Source: CAVWCQ01 sp963753545
GTDB taxonomy: Bacteria; Chloroflexota; Anaerolineae; Aggregatilineales; Aggregatilineaceae
NCBI GenBank assembly: GCA_963753545.1
Contig: CAVWCQ010000008.1
Location: 558,001-622,000 of the forward strand
Direction: 5' to 3'
Length of the DNA: 64,000 nt
Shown: positions 52,184-60,752 of the stretch, one piece after another
Layout: each line of letters starts with the position of its first letter
Numbering within the stretch: position 1 is the stretch's first letter
The notes under the pieces: model-generated
Database searches by the model: none
What the model was told of the DNA's origin: nothing
Seen by the model: only the letters and a program-made list of their open reading frames with translations
Made by a program: the position numbers and the translations under genes

Positions 52184-52549
52184 ATGGCAGAAACCAACTT
52201 TCCAGCCGTCTTCGCCCGCCTGAAAAGCATCCTCGAACCCTATAGCCCGCAGATGGTCGTCCAGCACGACACGCCGGAGAATTATTATCTGGATACCCCG
52301 CTGATGGGGCCGAACAAAAAGCCCCTGTTTTTCGGCGCGGTGCAGATCAAGAAAAATTATGTGAGCTATCACCTGTTTCCCGTTTATATGTATCCTGATC
52401 TGCTGGATGAACTGTCGGACAGCTTAAAAAAACGGATGCAGGGTAAAGCATGCTTCAACTTCAAGACCATAGACGAGGCATTGATGGACGAGCTAACTGC
52501 TCTCACCCGGCAGGGATTTGAGCGTATGCAAGCGGAGGTCGGGTTATGA
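52184..52549 (+). CDS. Hypothetical protein, DUF1801-like fold
   Basis: 121 residues from the ATG at 52184. The sequence VFARLKSILEPYSPQMVVQHDTPENYYLDT, GPNKKPLFFGAVQIKKNYVSYHLFPVYMYPDLLDELSDSLKKRMQGKACFNFK resembles small YdhG/DUF1801-type proteins (phospho-mimic Fe-binding-like fold), though the match is by pattern only. The stop overlaps the start of the cupin gene (ATGA), which makes them a coupled pair. No catalytic residue is apparent. Confidence 0.65.
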   Translation: MAETNFPAVFARLKSILEPYSPQMVVQHDTPENYYLDTPLMGPNKKPLFFGAVQIKKNYVSYHLFPVYMYPDLLDELSDSLKKRMQGKACFNFKTIDEALMDELTALTRQGFERMQAEVGL

Positions 52550-52911
52550 TCGAAAAAGTGACTCTCAGCGAGAAATTCAGCCTGATCCAGGACTACTGGA
52601 ATCCGCGCATCGCCGGGCGGATCAATGATTTCGCCGTGAAACTGGTCAAGCTGCAAGGCGAGTTTGTCTGGCATCACCACGAGGCCGAAGATGAACTGTT
52701 CCTGGTGGTTAAGGGAACACTCAGAATTGAACTGCGGGACGGCGTGCTGATCCTGAACGAGGGCGAATTTGCCATCATCCCGCACGGCGTCGAGCACCGC
52801 CCGGTTGCTGAGCAGGAAGTGCAGGTGCTGCTCCTGGAACCCGCCACGACCCTCAATACGGGCAACGTGGAGGACGATCCACACACCGTCCGCGATCTGA
52901 AGCCCATCTAA
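52546..52911 (+). CDS. Cupin-domain protein
   Basis: 121 residues forming one cupin barrel. Motif 1 is FVWHHHEAEDELFLVVKGTLRIEL (about 40-62), with His pair and Glu as metal ligands; motif 2 is EGEFAIIPHGVEHRPV (about 75-90), with the last His ligand. The 3-His/1-Glu set is intact. The enzyme may be a small dioxygenase or isomerase, or a sugar-binding protein. The start overlaps the end of the preceding gene by four bases (ATGA), so translation is coupled. It converges with the DUF488 gene. Confidence 0.88.
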   Translation: MIEKVTLSEKFSLIQDYWNPRIAGRINDFAVKLVKLQGEFVWHHHEAEDELFLVVKGTLRIELRDGVLILNEGEFAIIPHGVEHRPVAEQEVQVLLLEPATTLNTGNVEDDPHTVRDLKPI

Positions 52912-52915
52912 AACC

Positions 52916-53465
52916 TCACCCTGACATCTCACCAATCAAGTTGGCGAAGGAGAGAGCAGGATACGTGATCCGTGTTCCATCGGCGTGGGCGAACGAAGTC
53001 AGCTTGTGCGGATAGGTGCGTGCCCCGCTGATGATATCCTCCACCTGCCAACCGCGTACAGTCAGCGCATCGGCAATCAGAGAGCGATGGCAGCGCCAGG
53101 GAACCAACTCCGCGCACATGATGACCACTCGTTCCGCCCCCGCCAGATCGATCAGCGCGTTCAGATTGGACTCGAATTCCGGGGTTTGCATATAGTCCGC
53201 AAAACCCCGGAAGCTTTCATTTTCCCAGCCCTTATTGATTAAATCCGGTTTTGGACGGCGCAGCCCGCCCAGCCCCGGCATGTGGGTATAACCGATTCCC
53301 GCCTCGCGCAGCGGTTCCGGCAGCGATTCCTGGCTAAACTGCGGGTTGCGGCGAGATCGTGGCACAGTGCGCACATCGACCAGCCGGGTGATCTCGTGGA
53401 GATGCAGCAGGCCGGATCAGGTCGTCCAGCGGGCGCGTTGAATGGCCTATCGTGAATATGATCAT
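52916..53465 (-). CDS. DUF488-family protein (one frame break)
   Basis: About 182 residues. The start ATG at 53463-53465 overlaps the stop of the serine hydrolase gene (ATGA). The N-terminal frame gives MIIFTIGHSTRPLDDLI, with the DUF488 GHSTR motif; the next frame, from about 53415, gives LVDVRTVPRSRRNPQFSQ, YTHMPGLGGLRRPKPD, ERVVIMCAELVPWRCHRSLIADAL and IISGARTYPHKLTSFA. The Cys-Ala-Glu-x-x-x-x-x-C-H-R segment is the family hallmark. An extra C in CC near 53415 explains the break. The family's role is unclear; the CHR motif hints at a thiol or nucleotide site. Confidence 0.8.
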
Positions 53466-54517
53466 GGCCGATCCGTGATCGCCGGGACGATCCAATCCTG
53501 CACAAAATTGAACTCGCGGATCATGCGGTTGTCGGCAAAAAGGCGCGGCACATCGTGCAGCATCCCGGTGATCACGATTACGAGGTCGAGCGCCGGAATC
53601 ACGTAGATATACTGCCCGCCGTAGCCAACTGCCATCGCGCTCATATAACTCCCATGCGAGCGCAGCCACCATAAATAACCATAGCCCACTGCCGGGCGCG
53701 AACTGGCATCGTGCGGAATGACCAGCGAGTGCTGGCGCGTCGAGGTATCAATCCAGTCCGCTGCAACCACGCGGCTGTCGTCCCACCGCCCCCGATTCAG
53801 CGTCAGGTAGCCAATTTTCAGCATATCGCGCGCCGACAGCGACAGCTCCGCGCCGCCGACGTTGATCCCCTGTGGATCAGTGGGCCAGGTGCGCTGAGTG
53901 ATCCCCAGCGGGCGGAAGAGGTACAGATCGGCGTAATCCAGCAGAGTCATGCCGGACGCCTTTTGCAAAATGCCCGCCAGAAGCTGGCTATCTCCGGTGC
54001 TGTAATTGAAGCGCTCGCCCGGTTCGGCGGCAAGCGGCTGTTCGAGCACAAAGCGGATCCAGTGCGGGCTGGCGGTCATTTCTACGGCGCACGATCCCCA
54101 CTCGGACCATTCAATGCCAGAGCGCATCGCCAGCAGATCGCGAATGCTGATGTCGCGTTTGCCGGGGTCTGTGCCCGATGTGAAATATTCCGAGTAAAAA
54201 TCGCTCAGTCGATCATCCAGGCTGCCCAGGTCGTGCGTTTCCAGGGCGATCCCGGTCAGAAGCGAGGTAATGCTCTTAGTGGCTGATTTGATGTTATTCA
54301 GTGCATCTTTGCCCCTCGCCGCACGTTCCATCACCAGGTAGCCGTGCCGGGTTATCAGCAGGCTGTTCAGTGTCGGATATTTTTCGTAGAGGTACGCATC
54401 AGCATCCGCCAGCCGTGTCGTATCCATACCCTGCTCTTCGGGTTCAGAAGTGCGCCACCCCTCCGTCGGCCAATAATCACGAATAGGGGTGTTTGTCGGG
54501 CGTAATGATCCGGTCAC
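53462..54517 (-). CDS. Cytosolic serine hydrolase, class C beta-lactamase-like
   Basis: 351 residues from GTG at 54517 with AAAGGATG upstream. SxxK is IKSATKSITS at about 78-84 and the YxN-type motif is NYSTGDSQLL at about 173, where Asn is replaced by Thr-Gly (YST). The GYGGQYIYVIP segment stands for the third motif. Most of the sequence parallels the exported paralogue at 14798-16333 (WPTEGWRTSEPEEQGMDTTRL versus WPTTNWRISTPEEQGINSDQL), but there is no signal peptide and no C-terminal beta domain. It is coupled by a four-base overlap to the DUF488 gene. Confidence 0.85.
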   Translation of the reverse strand: MTGSLRPTNTPIRDYWPTEGWRTSEPEEQGMDTTRLADADAYLYEKYPTLNSLLITRHGYLVMERAARGKDALNNIKSATKSITSLLTGIALETHDLGSLDDRLSDFYSEYFTSGTDPGKRDISIRDLLAMRSGIEWSEWGSCAVEMTASPHWIRFVLEQPLAAEPGERFNYSTGDSQLLAGILQKASGMTLLDYADLYLFRPLGITQRTWPTDPQGINVGGAELSLSARDMLKIGYLTLNRGRWDDSRVVAADWIDTSTRQHSLVIPHDASSRPAVGYGYLWWLRSHGSYMSAMAVGYGGQYIYVIPALDLVIVITGMLHDVPRLFADNRMIREFNFVQDWIVPAITDRP

Positions 54518-54678
54518 GATCCATCCTTTGGGTTAGAATTTGTAGATCATTATTTGTTATATTTTACCTTGTAGAGGTCCTGTTTTGGCAAAAGTGCTTA
54601 TTGACTGGCGAGCCTTTCATTGCCAAAATAGACGTTATTCGTGTCCACCTATACAAATAAGGAACGTATGAACGCAGA
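54518..54678. other. Promoter region of mgtE
   Basis: AT-rich 5' part (ttatttgttatattttac). A pair of inverted repeats tttggcaa/ttgccaaa (54581 and 54620) brackets about 30 bases and could be an operator or the first hairpin of the leader. Confidence 0.45.
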
Positions 54679-54818
54679 AACTGCCTTAGGCGGCCTGGGT
54701 GAACAATCCCAGGAAGCCTCAACAAACCCAATATCGTCGAAGCTCTCCCGGTAGGCAGTTAGCCCTCGTCTTTAACCCTGCTGCGCCTCCGAGAGAGCGA
54801 AATCTCGGAGGTGCTTTT
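54679..54818 (+). promoter_or_regulatory. Candidate riboswitch-type leader of mgtE
   Basis: A perfect stem AACTGCCT (54679-54686)/AGGCAGTT (54753-54760) encloses hairpin CCTGGG-tgaacaat-CCCAGG (54694-54713), itself flanked by AGGC/GCCT, and an unpaired A/C-rich stretch. Thirty bases downstream a 12-bp hairpin (54783-54794 with 54803-54814) is followed by TTTT; its 3' arm contains GGAGG, the ribosome site of mgtE. This is a typical expression platform. The motifs of the known Mg2+ M-box are not recognisable. Confidence 0.6.
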
Positions 54819-54819
54819 G

Positions 54820-56175
54820 ATGGAAACCCCCATCCTGGATGATATCCTGACTCGCCTGCGTAAAGCGCTGGAAGGCGATGATTTGAATGAAGCGGCTGAG
54901 ATCATTGAGGGACTGCGCCCCTCGGATCAGGCTGAGTTATTTTCTGAACTGGAAGACGATCACCAGCTTGCCCTGCTGCCCCAGTTGGACCCTACCGATT
55001 CGGCGGATATCCTGGAGCGCATGAACAACGCCGAGGCCGCTGATCTCGTTGCAGACCTGTCTACTGCGACCCTGATCCGTATCGTGGATGAGATGGAGCC
55101 GGACGAAGCTGCCGACCTGTTAGGCGATATGTCCGCTGAACAGGCGCGGGCGGTCTTGGATGGCCTGGAAGAAGACAACGCAGAAGACATTCGCCCTCTG
55201 ATGCTGCATCCCGATGACAGCGCGGGCGGCCTGATGACCTCGGAATTTCTCGCGCTGCGCCACCGCATGACTCCCAAAGAAGCGTTGGAATCAATCCGCG
55301 TCTGGGGGCCAGAGGGCGATAAGATTCACTACCTCTATATTGTCGATCTACAGGCGCGGCTGGTTGGTGTGATCAGCCTGCGGCGTCTGGTGCTGGCTCC
55401 CCCCAACACGATACTGGCGGATATCATGGAGACGGAAGTCATCTCCGTGACGGTTGGCGTGGACCAGGAAGAATGCGCCCGCGTCATGCAGCGTTATGAC
55501 CTGATCTCGCTGCCGGTGGTCAACGAAAATCGCGTGCTGGTCGGCGTCGTAACCATTGATGATGTGGTAGACGTGCTGGTCAACGAGGCGACCGAAGATA
55601 TTCAGCGGATGGGTGGCGCGCAGCCCCTCAAACGATCCTACCTCGAAAACCCGGTGATCTCGGTCATGCGGACGCGGATCAGTTGGCTGCTGCTGTTGTT
55701 TGTCACCGAGAGCCTGACCGGAACCGTGCTGCGCCTCTTTGAAAACGAACTGCAATCGGTGGTCGCGCTGTCGTTTTATATCCCGCTGCTGATTGGTACA
55801 GGCGGCAACGCGGGATCGCAGACGACGAGCACGATCATCCGCGCTCTGGCGGTTGGCGATATCGACCTGAAAGACGCGCTGCATACCCTCTGGCACGAAT
55901 TTCGCGTCGGGCTGCTGCTGGGCATCGGCATGTCGATTGTCGCGTTTATCCGCGCCCTGACCTGGGGATCATCCGATGCGCTGGCTATCACCGTCGCGAC
56001 GGCCATTCTGTCGATTGTCGTTTGGGCCAATGTGCTCGGTTCGGTATTGCCTTTGCTGGCGACTCGCCTGAAAATTGACCCGACGGTTGTTTCTGGCCCG
56101 GTCATGAGCACCCTGGTCGATGCGACCGGGCTGTTTATCTACTTTAAGATTGCTGGTCTGATTATGGGGATTTAA
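54820..56175 (+). CDS. mgtE: Magnesium transporter MgtE
   Basis: 451 residues from the ATG at 54820, whose GGAGG is buried in a hairpin. Order: MgtE N-domain of repeated helices (residues 10-130; LRPSDQAELFSELEDDHQLALLPQLD, EMEPDEAADLLGDMSAEQARAVLDGLEEDNAEDIRPLM), two CBS domains (about 135-250; YLYIVDLQARLVGVISLRRLV and VNENRVLVGVVTIDDVVDV), a plug helix, and five membrane spans from about 285 with PLLIGTGGNAGSQTTSTIIRALAVGD, the pore signature. It imports Mg2+ through the inner membrane and is gated by cytosolic Mg2+ on the N and CBS domains. All pore residues are intact. Gene rdgB follows within two bases. Confidence 0.95.
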   Translation: METPILDDILTRLRKALEGDDLNEAAEIIEGLRPSDQAELFSELEDDHQLALLPQLDPTDSADILERMNNAEAADLVADLSTATLIRIVDEMEPDEAADLLGDMSAEQARAVLDGLEEDNAEDIRPLMLHPDDSAGGLMTSEFLALRHRMTPKEALESIRVWGPEGDKIHYLYIVDLQARLVGVISLRRLVLAPPNTILADIMETEVISVTVGVDQEECARVMQRYDLISLPVVNENRVLVGVVTIDDVVDVLVNEATEDIQRMGGAQPLKRSYLENPVISVMRTRISWLLLLFVTESLTGTVLRLFENELQSVVALSFYIPLLIGTGGNAGSQTTSTIIRALAVGDIDLKDALHTLWHEFRVGLLLGIGMSIVAFIRALTWGSSDALAITVATAILSIVVWANVLGSVLPLLATRLKIDPTVVSGPVMSTLVDATGLFIYFKIAGLIMGI

Positions 56176-56176
56176 C

Positions 56177-56806
56177 TTGACTCGAAAATTGCTGTATGCA
56201 ACGGCCAACCCTGGCAAAGTGATGGAAGTGCGCAAAATTCTCGGTGGTTTGGGCGTGGAAATTGTCTCGCCAGCCGATATCGGCCTGTCGATTGAAGTGC
56301 CGGAGGATGGCGTTTCGCTCGAAGAAAACGCGATCCAGAAGGCACGGGCTTACCTGGAATATCTGCCGGAAGGCGATTACGTCGTTTTAGGGGACGATAC
56401 AGGGATCAGCATCGAAGCCTTAAACGGCGAACCGGGCATTCACGTCCGGCGCTGGATCGGCACGCGCATGACCGACCAGGAGATCATGGATTACTGCCTG
56501 GGCCGCATGGTCAATGTCCCGTTGGGGCAGCGTGGGGCGCAGTTCCGCACCGTGTTCGCGCTCGGTGTGCCGGGCGGCGGCTTCGAACTGTATGATGGCA
56601 CGCTGCGCGGCAGAATTCTGGAACAGCCCGATCCGCTGCGGATCGAGGGCTTCCCGTTCGAGTCGATCTTCTTTGTGCCGGAATGGGGCATGGTGTTGGG
56701 CTCGGCGCACTTTTTGCCGCCGGAAGAAAAAGCGAAGTACCTGACGCACCGCGAACGGGCGCTGCGCAATGCCTTGCCCCGCATCAAGACGCTGCTGGAA
56801 CAGTAA
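56177..56806 (+). CDS. rdgB: Non-canonical purine NTP pyrophosphatase (RdgB/HAM1 family)
   Basis: 209 residues starting at TTG 56177, one base after mgtE. Substrate and metal motifs: LYATANPGKVMEVRKIL at the N-terminus, LEENAIQKARAY (about 50), VVLGDDTGISIEALNGEPGIHVRRW (about 70-95) and the C-terminal HRERALRNALPRI. The enzyme hydrolyses dITP, XTP and ITP to keep deaminated purines out of DNA. Position 1 base from mgtE suggests translational coupling. The RTVFALG-x-GGGFELYDGTLRGRI part is the family core, with the expected EGR replaced by GTLRG. The function call is firm by motif content. Confidence 0.88.
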   Translation: MTRKLLYATANPGKVMEVRKILGGLGVEIVSPADIGLSIEVPEDGVSLEENAIQKARAYLEYLPEGDYVVLGDDTGISIEALNGEPGIHVRRWIGTRMTDQEIMDYCLGRMVNVPLGQRGAQFRTVFALGVPGGGFELYDGTLRGRILEQPDPLRIEGFPFESIFFVPEWGMVLGSAHFLPPEEKAKYLTHRERALRNALPRIKTLLEQ

Positions 56807-56807
56807 A

Positions 56808-56882
56808 CTCAGCCATCCACTCTAACCTGATTGGCTGAGTGAGGTCGGGCAGGGAGAACCACCCAGGTACGCCCTGCCCGAC
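56808..56882. repeat. Two adjacent perfect hairpins after rdgB
   Basis: CTCAGCCA/TGGCTGAG (56808-56839), then GTCGGGCAGGG/CCCTGCCCGAC (56844-56882). The second has an 11-bp stem; no T-run follows, so it is not a clear terminator. Confidence 0.65.
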
Positions 56883-57011
56883 AACGTATTCCGCTTGACT
56901 GATATCGCCCCAGATACGCTAGTCTGTCGAGAAACCAGCCGCAGCGTACCTTCCAGTCTACGATCTGGCCCTCGTAACAGCGTTATCCCAAAGGAGTATT
57001 TGCGGAGTAAT

Positions 57012-57461
57012 TTAGTGCCACGCTTGCAGTTCGAGGATATTGCCTTCCGGGTCGGTGATGTAGCACCACGTCACTTTTGCACCGTTCGCGATCTGCACCG
57101 TCACAACCTCCCCCACCGGACGCCCGCCCCACCCAATCACCTCGTCCCGCGCGGCAGCGACATCATCCACTGCAAAGGCCAGATGTCCAAAGCCCGGACG
57201 GTTCACCAGCGCATTGGGGCGCGGTTCCGCGCGGTCATACTGGAAGATTTCCAGGGTCGGGCCGCTGTCGCCATAACCGGGCAGGCGCAGGTGCATCCCG
57301 CGCAGATGTGCGCCAGGGATACCTGTTCCCGCTTCCATCGATGGACCGGATAGATCGCGTTCGGGCGGAACAGGTACGCAGCCAAAAACGCGCTGGTAAA
57401 AATCCGCCAGTTTGCGCCAGTCTTCCGCGATCAGGTTCGTGTGTACGTATTTCGCCTGCAT
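57012..57461 (-). CDS. VOC (glyoxalase/bleomycin-resistance fold) family protein
   Basis: 149 residues with two beta-alpha-beta-beta-beta units. The N-terminal half has KYVHTNLIAEDWRKLADFYQRVFG with the first His ligand at position 7, and LRLPGYGDSGPTLEIFQYD with Glu. The second half has FGHLAFAVDDVAAARDEVIGWGG with His, and DPEGNILELQAWH with Glu. The 2-His/2-Glu metal set of VOC enzymes is intact. Substrate unknown; lyase, dioxygenase or thiol-transferase activities all occur. AGGAGGCCCC precedes the ATG. It stands alone. Confidence 0.88.
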   Translation of the reverse strand: MQAKYVHTNLIAEDWRKLADFYQRVFGCVPVPPERDLSGPSMEAGTGIPGAHLRGMHLRLPGYGDSGPTLEIFQYDRAEPRPNALVNRPGFGHLAFAVDDVAAARDEVIGWGGRPVGEVVTVQIANGAKVTWCYITDPEGNILELQAWH

Positions 57462-57568
57462 GGGATGGGGCCTCCTGGCAAAATAAGAGAAAAGATAATT
57501 TTACCGCAGAGCTAGCCCTGCCGCTGGGCGCGGCACAGCAATGAGATGAAAATTATGCGCTGCGCCAC

Positions 57569-57620
57569 CAGAGGTTAAAACCTTCTGACTAGGAAAGGAA
57601 AAAATCCGCTAAAGGGACTC
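57569..57620 (-). repeat. Element D copy, inverted
   Basis: Reverse complement reads gagtccctttagcggatt, a T-run, cctagtcagaaggttttaacc, matching 24753-24812. Confidence 0.7.
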
Positions 57621-57715
57621 TTTTTAGCCCCTTCAGTGACGTGAACCGCATTATGCTATTCTTGCTTTTCTTTGCGCTCTTTGTAGATCATCGAAAGTCG
57701 TGCAATGAACAGTGT

Positions 57716-57812
57716 TTTCCCCTTCCCCCCGCGAAGCTGTGGGGGAAGGGTGGCTGAACATGCTTTTCCGTTCAGCCGGGATGAGGGCCTGCCCGCGATC
57801 CGCAACGCTCAT
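57716..57812 (+). repeat. Element A copy
   Basis: Ccccttccccccgcgaagctgtgggggaaggg, ctgaacatgcttttccgttcag, ccgggatgagggcctgcccgcg and the tail cgcaacgctcattcatct. Confidence 0.85.
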
Positions 57813-57894
57813 TCATCTCACAAAATTGCATTACTTTCATTGTCCTACTTTTGCGGTGAAATTGCTTTTTTTCAAGGGGGAGCGGGGAGAAAAA

Positions 57895-59262
57895 TCAGGG
57901 GATGATGTAATACGCTTTGGTACGGGAGCCAATCTTGCGCAGCAGTCCGCGCGCCGCCAGATCGGCCATATCCGCCTGCACCGCGCTCGGAGCCGCCCCA
58001 CCACAGATCGCCGCCAGTTCGCGCAGCGTCAGACTGCCATGCAGACGCGCATAATCGAGCGCCAATTGCTGACAGGCGGTCAGAGTCGGATCGATTTCGG
58101 GGGGCAGGGTGGGCACGGCGCTCGGAGTCACACGGGCGTGATAGAGTTTGACCGATACCTTATAGGGACGTGTCTCAAACTGTGGGGCGCGGCGTCCGCT
58201 CTCCTCCATGACCTGGACCATGTGGCGCAGCCCCGTGCCCGGTTCCAGAATGTATCCCCAGCGGTGCAGTGCCCGTGCTAAACGGGGGTTGCGGCTGAAC
58301 TGCCCGTCAAGCAGGTGGCTGCGTGTCAAATAGCCGGGTAACCCGCCAGGGCTGGTAATTTCCAGGCGATCCGCAAACATGCGGACCTCAATCGGCTGCC
58401 CGCGCAGGCGGTAATCCCGGTGGCAGACGGCATTGACCAGGGCCTCGCGCACAGCAAAAGCGGGATATTGCTCCTCATTCGGATCGCCAGAAATAACGGC
58501 TGTTTTCATCTGGCGGTGAATGATTTCCCACAGACCGTCGATCACGCGCACCAGCGATCCGCCGATCACCTGCTCGGCTGCGGCGCTGTGCGGGCTGTCT
58601 TCGGCGGGCGCTCGTTTACCCAGGTAGCGGACAAAATGCGCGCCGCTGCCCGGCAGCCAGCGCTGCGGCTTGAGCCCAAACAGCAGCAGCCCGGCGACAG
58701 TGACTCCTCCGCCCGGCATCAATGCACCGCTGTCGATAAGAAGCTGTTCCTCGCTGTCTGGCACAGGCAGGCCGGGACGCTGGGCACAAAGCGCCGCGTA
58801 CTCCGCGATCAGCGCCGGATCGAGGTCTTTCAGAGAGGCGCGGGGCACAACTTCAGCTTCAAAATCGCCACTGGATCGCGCCGTGATGAGCTGGCAAATC
58901 TCACGCCCATCCAGCACGCGGTTTGTACCATGTGATCGCACTACCACGCGGCCATCCGCCAGGGCATGGACCTGCCCGCTGCGTTGGATGCGGATCACCG
59001 GAATATCTCCGGTTGCCAGCAGGCGTTCGCAGGCCAGCGGCAGCACTGGCTGCAATCCCCCTTCGGCGGCCCGCAGCAGATCATCCAACTGCCCATTGAG
59101 CGACCGTTGGGTCAGCGTGCCATCTTCCGCCATGCCGATGACAATCGCGCCGCCGTCCGTATTGGCAAAGGCAGCGGCGATCTCCGCCAGGGCAGCGGGA
59201 TCAGGGTTCGGCAGAAAGGCGATTCCGGGACCGCCCGAAAAGGTGCGTGTTTGATCAGCCAT
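57895..59262 (-). CDS. AlbA_2/Schlafen-like DNA-binding and HATPase_c_4 transcriptional regulator
   Basis: 455 residues. Residues 20-110 look like an AlbA_2 (divergent AAA_4) domain: ALAEIAAAFANTDGGAIVIGMAEDG, VLPLACERLLATGDIPVIRIQRSGQ and VVVRSHGTNRVLDG, although the opening E-x-x-x-x-EFK motif is missing. Residues 170-330 carry the RecG-like HATPase_c_4 segment (FAVREALVNAVCHRDYRLRGQPIEVRMFADRLEITSPGGLPGYLT). The last 70 residues form a winged helix (ACQQLALDYARLHGSLTLRELAAICGG). It probably binds DNA as a regulator. The ATG at 59262 has no clear ribosome site (cttaaacttgacaac upstream). It is next to ada on the same strand. Confidence 0.8.
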   Translation of the reverse strand: MADQTRTFSGGPGIAFLPNPDPAALAEIAAAFANTDGGAIVIGMAEDGTLTQRSLNGQLDDLLRAAEGGLQPVLPLACERLLATGDIPVIRIQRSGQVHALADGRVVVRSHGTNRVLDGREICQLITARSSGDFEAEVVPRASLKDLDPALIAEYAALCAQRPGLPVPDSEEQLLIDSGALMPGGGVTVAGLLLFGLKPQRWLPGSGAHFVRYLGKRAPAEDSPHSAAAEQVIGGSLVRVIDGLWEIIHRQMKTAVISGDPNEEQYPAFAVREALVNAVCHRDYRLRGQPIEVRMFADRLEITSPGGLPGYLTRSHLLDGQFSRNPRLARALHRWGYILEPGTGLRHMVQVMEESGRRAPQFETRPYKVSVKLYHARVTPSAVPTLPPEIDPTLTACQQLALDYARLHGSLTLRELAAICGGAAPSAVQADMADLAARGLLRKIGSRTKAYYIIP

Positions 59263-59398
59263 GTTGTCAAGTTTAAGACAGCAGCGGGGGTTTGAACAGG
59301 GTTCTTGCCATGCGCTGGCGTTAGGATTTCCAAACGAAAAAAGGGTCGCGGCTTATCTGCGCAAGCAGGCAAGCCGCGACCCTCCGAAACGATAAATG

Positions 59399-60446
59399 CT
59401 AAATACCGTCGCCGTTTGAGCCTGCCGCTTCCTGAGCCAGCAGCGCCCGCTTGCGATCCAGGCCCCAGCGGTAGCCGCCCAGGCTGCCATCCTTGCGGAC
59501 TACGCGGTGGCAGGGAATCACTAACGCAACCGGATTCGTGGCGCAGGCATGGGCCACAGCGCGCACAGCTTCCGGCTGTCCGATGCTGTCTGCCACATCC
59601 TGGTAGGATCGCGTCATACCGTAGGGGATCGTTTGCAGGGCGTCCCACACGCGGCGCTGAAAGGCCGTAGCCTGCACGTCCAGCGGCAGATCGAGGTGCG
59701 GCAGCGATCCGCTCAGGTAGGCCAGCAGCGCGCTCACCCACTGTTCAAAGCGCGGATCATTCCGCACGATGCGGGCGCCAGGAAATTCGCTGGCGAGTGT
59801 GTCTTCCAGTTCCCGCTCCAGAATCACCCAGCCGCACGGCACAGAGTCCCTTCTCGGTCGCGGCGACGAGCAGCCAGCCCAGCGGGCACGGCACGGCGGT
59901 ATAGGCGATTTGCATCCCTGAACCGCCCTGCTGGTAGGATCGCGGCGACATGCCGAGCGACTCTTCATAGGCGCTGCTGCTCGATTGGTAGCCCGCGTCA
60001 TAGAGCGCATCCGTAACCGTTTTGCCGTCACGAAGTTCATCCTTAAAGCGTTCCAGGCGGTGCGCGGCGGCATACTGGCGCGGTGTGATGCCGACGATCC
60101 GCTTAAACGTGCGCTGCAAATGGTACGGGCTGAGGTTGAAGCGATCAGCCAGCTCATCCAGCGTAGGCGCGGTCTCGTGCGTTTCGTCCAAATAGCGGCA
60201 GACCTCGCGGATCAGGTCCAGGTGGCGTTCGTCCGGCACGGCCTGATCGGGCTGGCAGCGGCGGCATGGGCGGAATCCGGCTCCGGCGGCGTCCTGCGGC
60301 GTGGCGAAGAAGCGCACCTGATCGCGGTTCGGGCGGCGGGATGGGCACGATGGGCGACAGTAGACCCCGGTGGATCGCACGGCATAGACAAACTGCCCGT
60401 CATAGTCGGGGTCTCGCTTGAGCACGACTTCCCAATAATCAGTCAT
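59399..60446 (-). CDS. ada: Ada: AraC-type regulator and O6-methylguanine-DNA methyltransferase (one frame break)
   Basis: About 349 residues. The N-terminal zinc domain has GVYCRPSCPSRRPNRDQVRFF and GFRPCRRCQPD, giving the four Cys that repair methylphosphotriesters. The AraC helix-turn-helix is LDELADRFNLSPYHLQRTFKRIVGITPRQYAAAHR. The C-terminal methyltransferase domain has YGMTRSYQDVADSIGQPEAVRAVAHACATNP and the acceptor Cys in IPCHRVV. Frame 1 derails after LGDS at about 59845; the next frame resumes ERELEDTLASEFPGA, so an extra G in GG explains it. All acceptor residues are present. It repairs alkylated DNA and induces its own gene after methyl transfer. Confidence 0.9.
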
Positions 60447-60752
60447 GATAGTTCGTTCCTCCGCTAGTAAATCGCCCGTTTTTGTAGGGGCAGGTTAACA
60501 AACCCGCCCTCATTTAACGATATGTATAGCTTAGCGGAGAATGGGATGGCGAACTACCGGATTCTTGCGGTTCAAAGTGCTGACCCCTCTTCCCGTAGTT
60601 TTTCGTAGGAGAGGGGTATTATCAGGAGAGCTAGACATGGCGGGCGCGCCGCCACAAAGGGATGAAACTTTCTTGCTTTTCTCTGTTTTTCCTTTGCGCT
60701 CTTTGCGTTCTTTGCGGTGAGATTGTTTTTCTATTTTCCAGGAGGGTAACGC
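60447..60752. other. Intergenic gap with elements A, B and C
   Basis: Element B at 60484-60510 (gtaggggcaggttaacaaacccgccc), a shortened element A hairpin at 60586-60618 (cccctcttcccgtagtttttcgtaggagagggg) and element C at about 60680-60725. No gene seen. Confidence 0.6.

Larger units (their letters stand above)
57462..57894. other. Intergenic gap with elements D and A
   Basis: Element D inverted at 57569-57620, a single element C trace at about 57660, element A at 57716-57812, then a stretch similar to 7288-7330. No gene seen. Confidence 0.6.

Noticed and set aside
54679..54818. Known M-box (ykoK) Mg2+ riboswitch
   Set aside because: The invariant M-box segments that I remember are not visible and the aptamer is too short; left as an unassigned leader.
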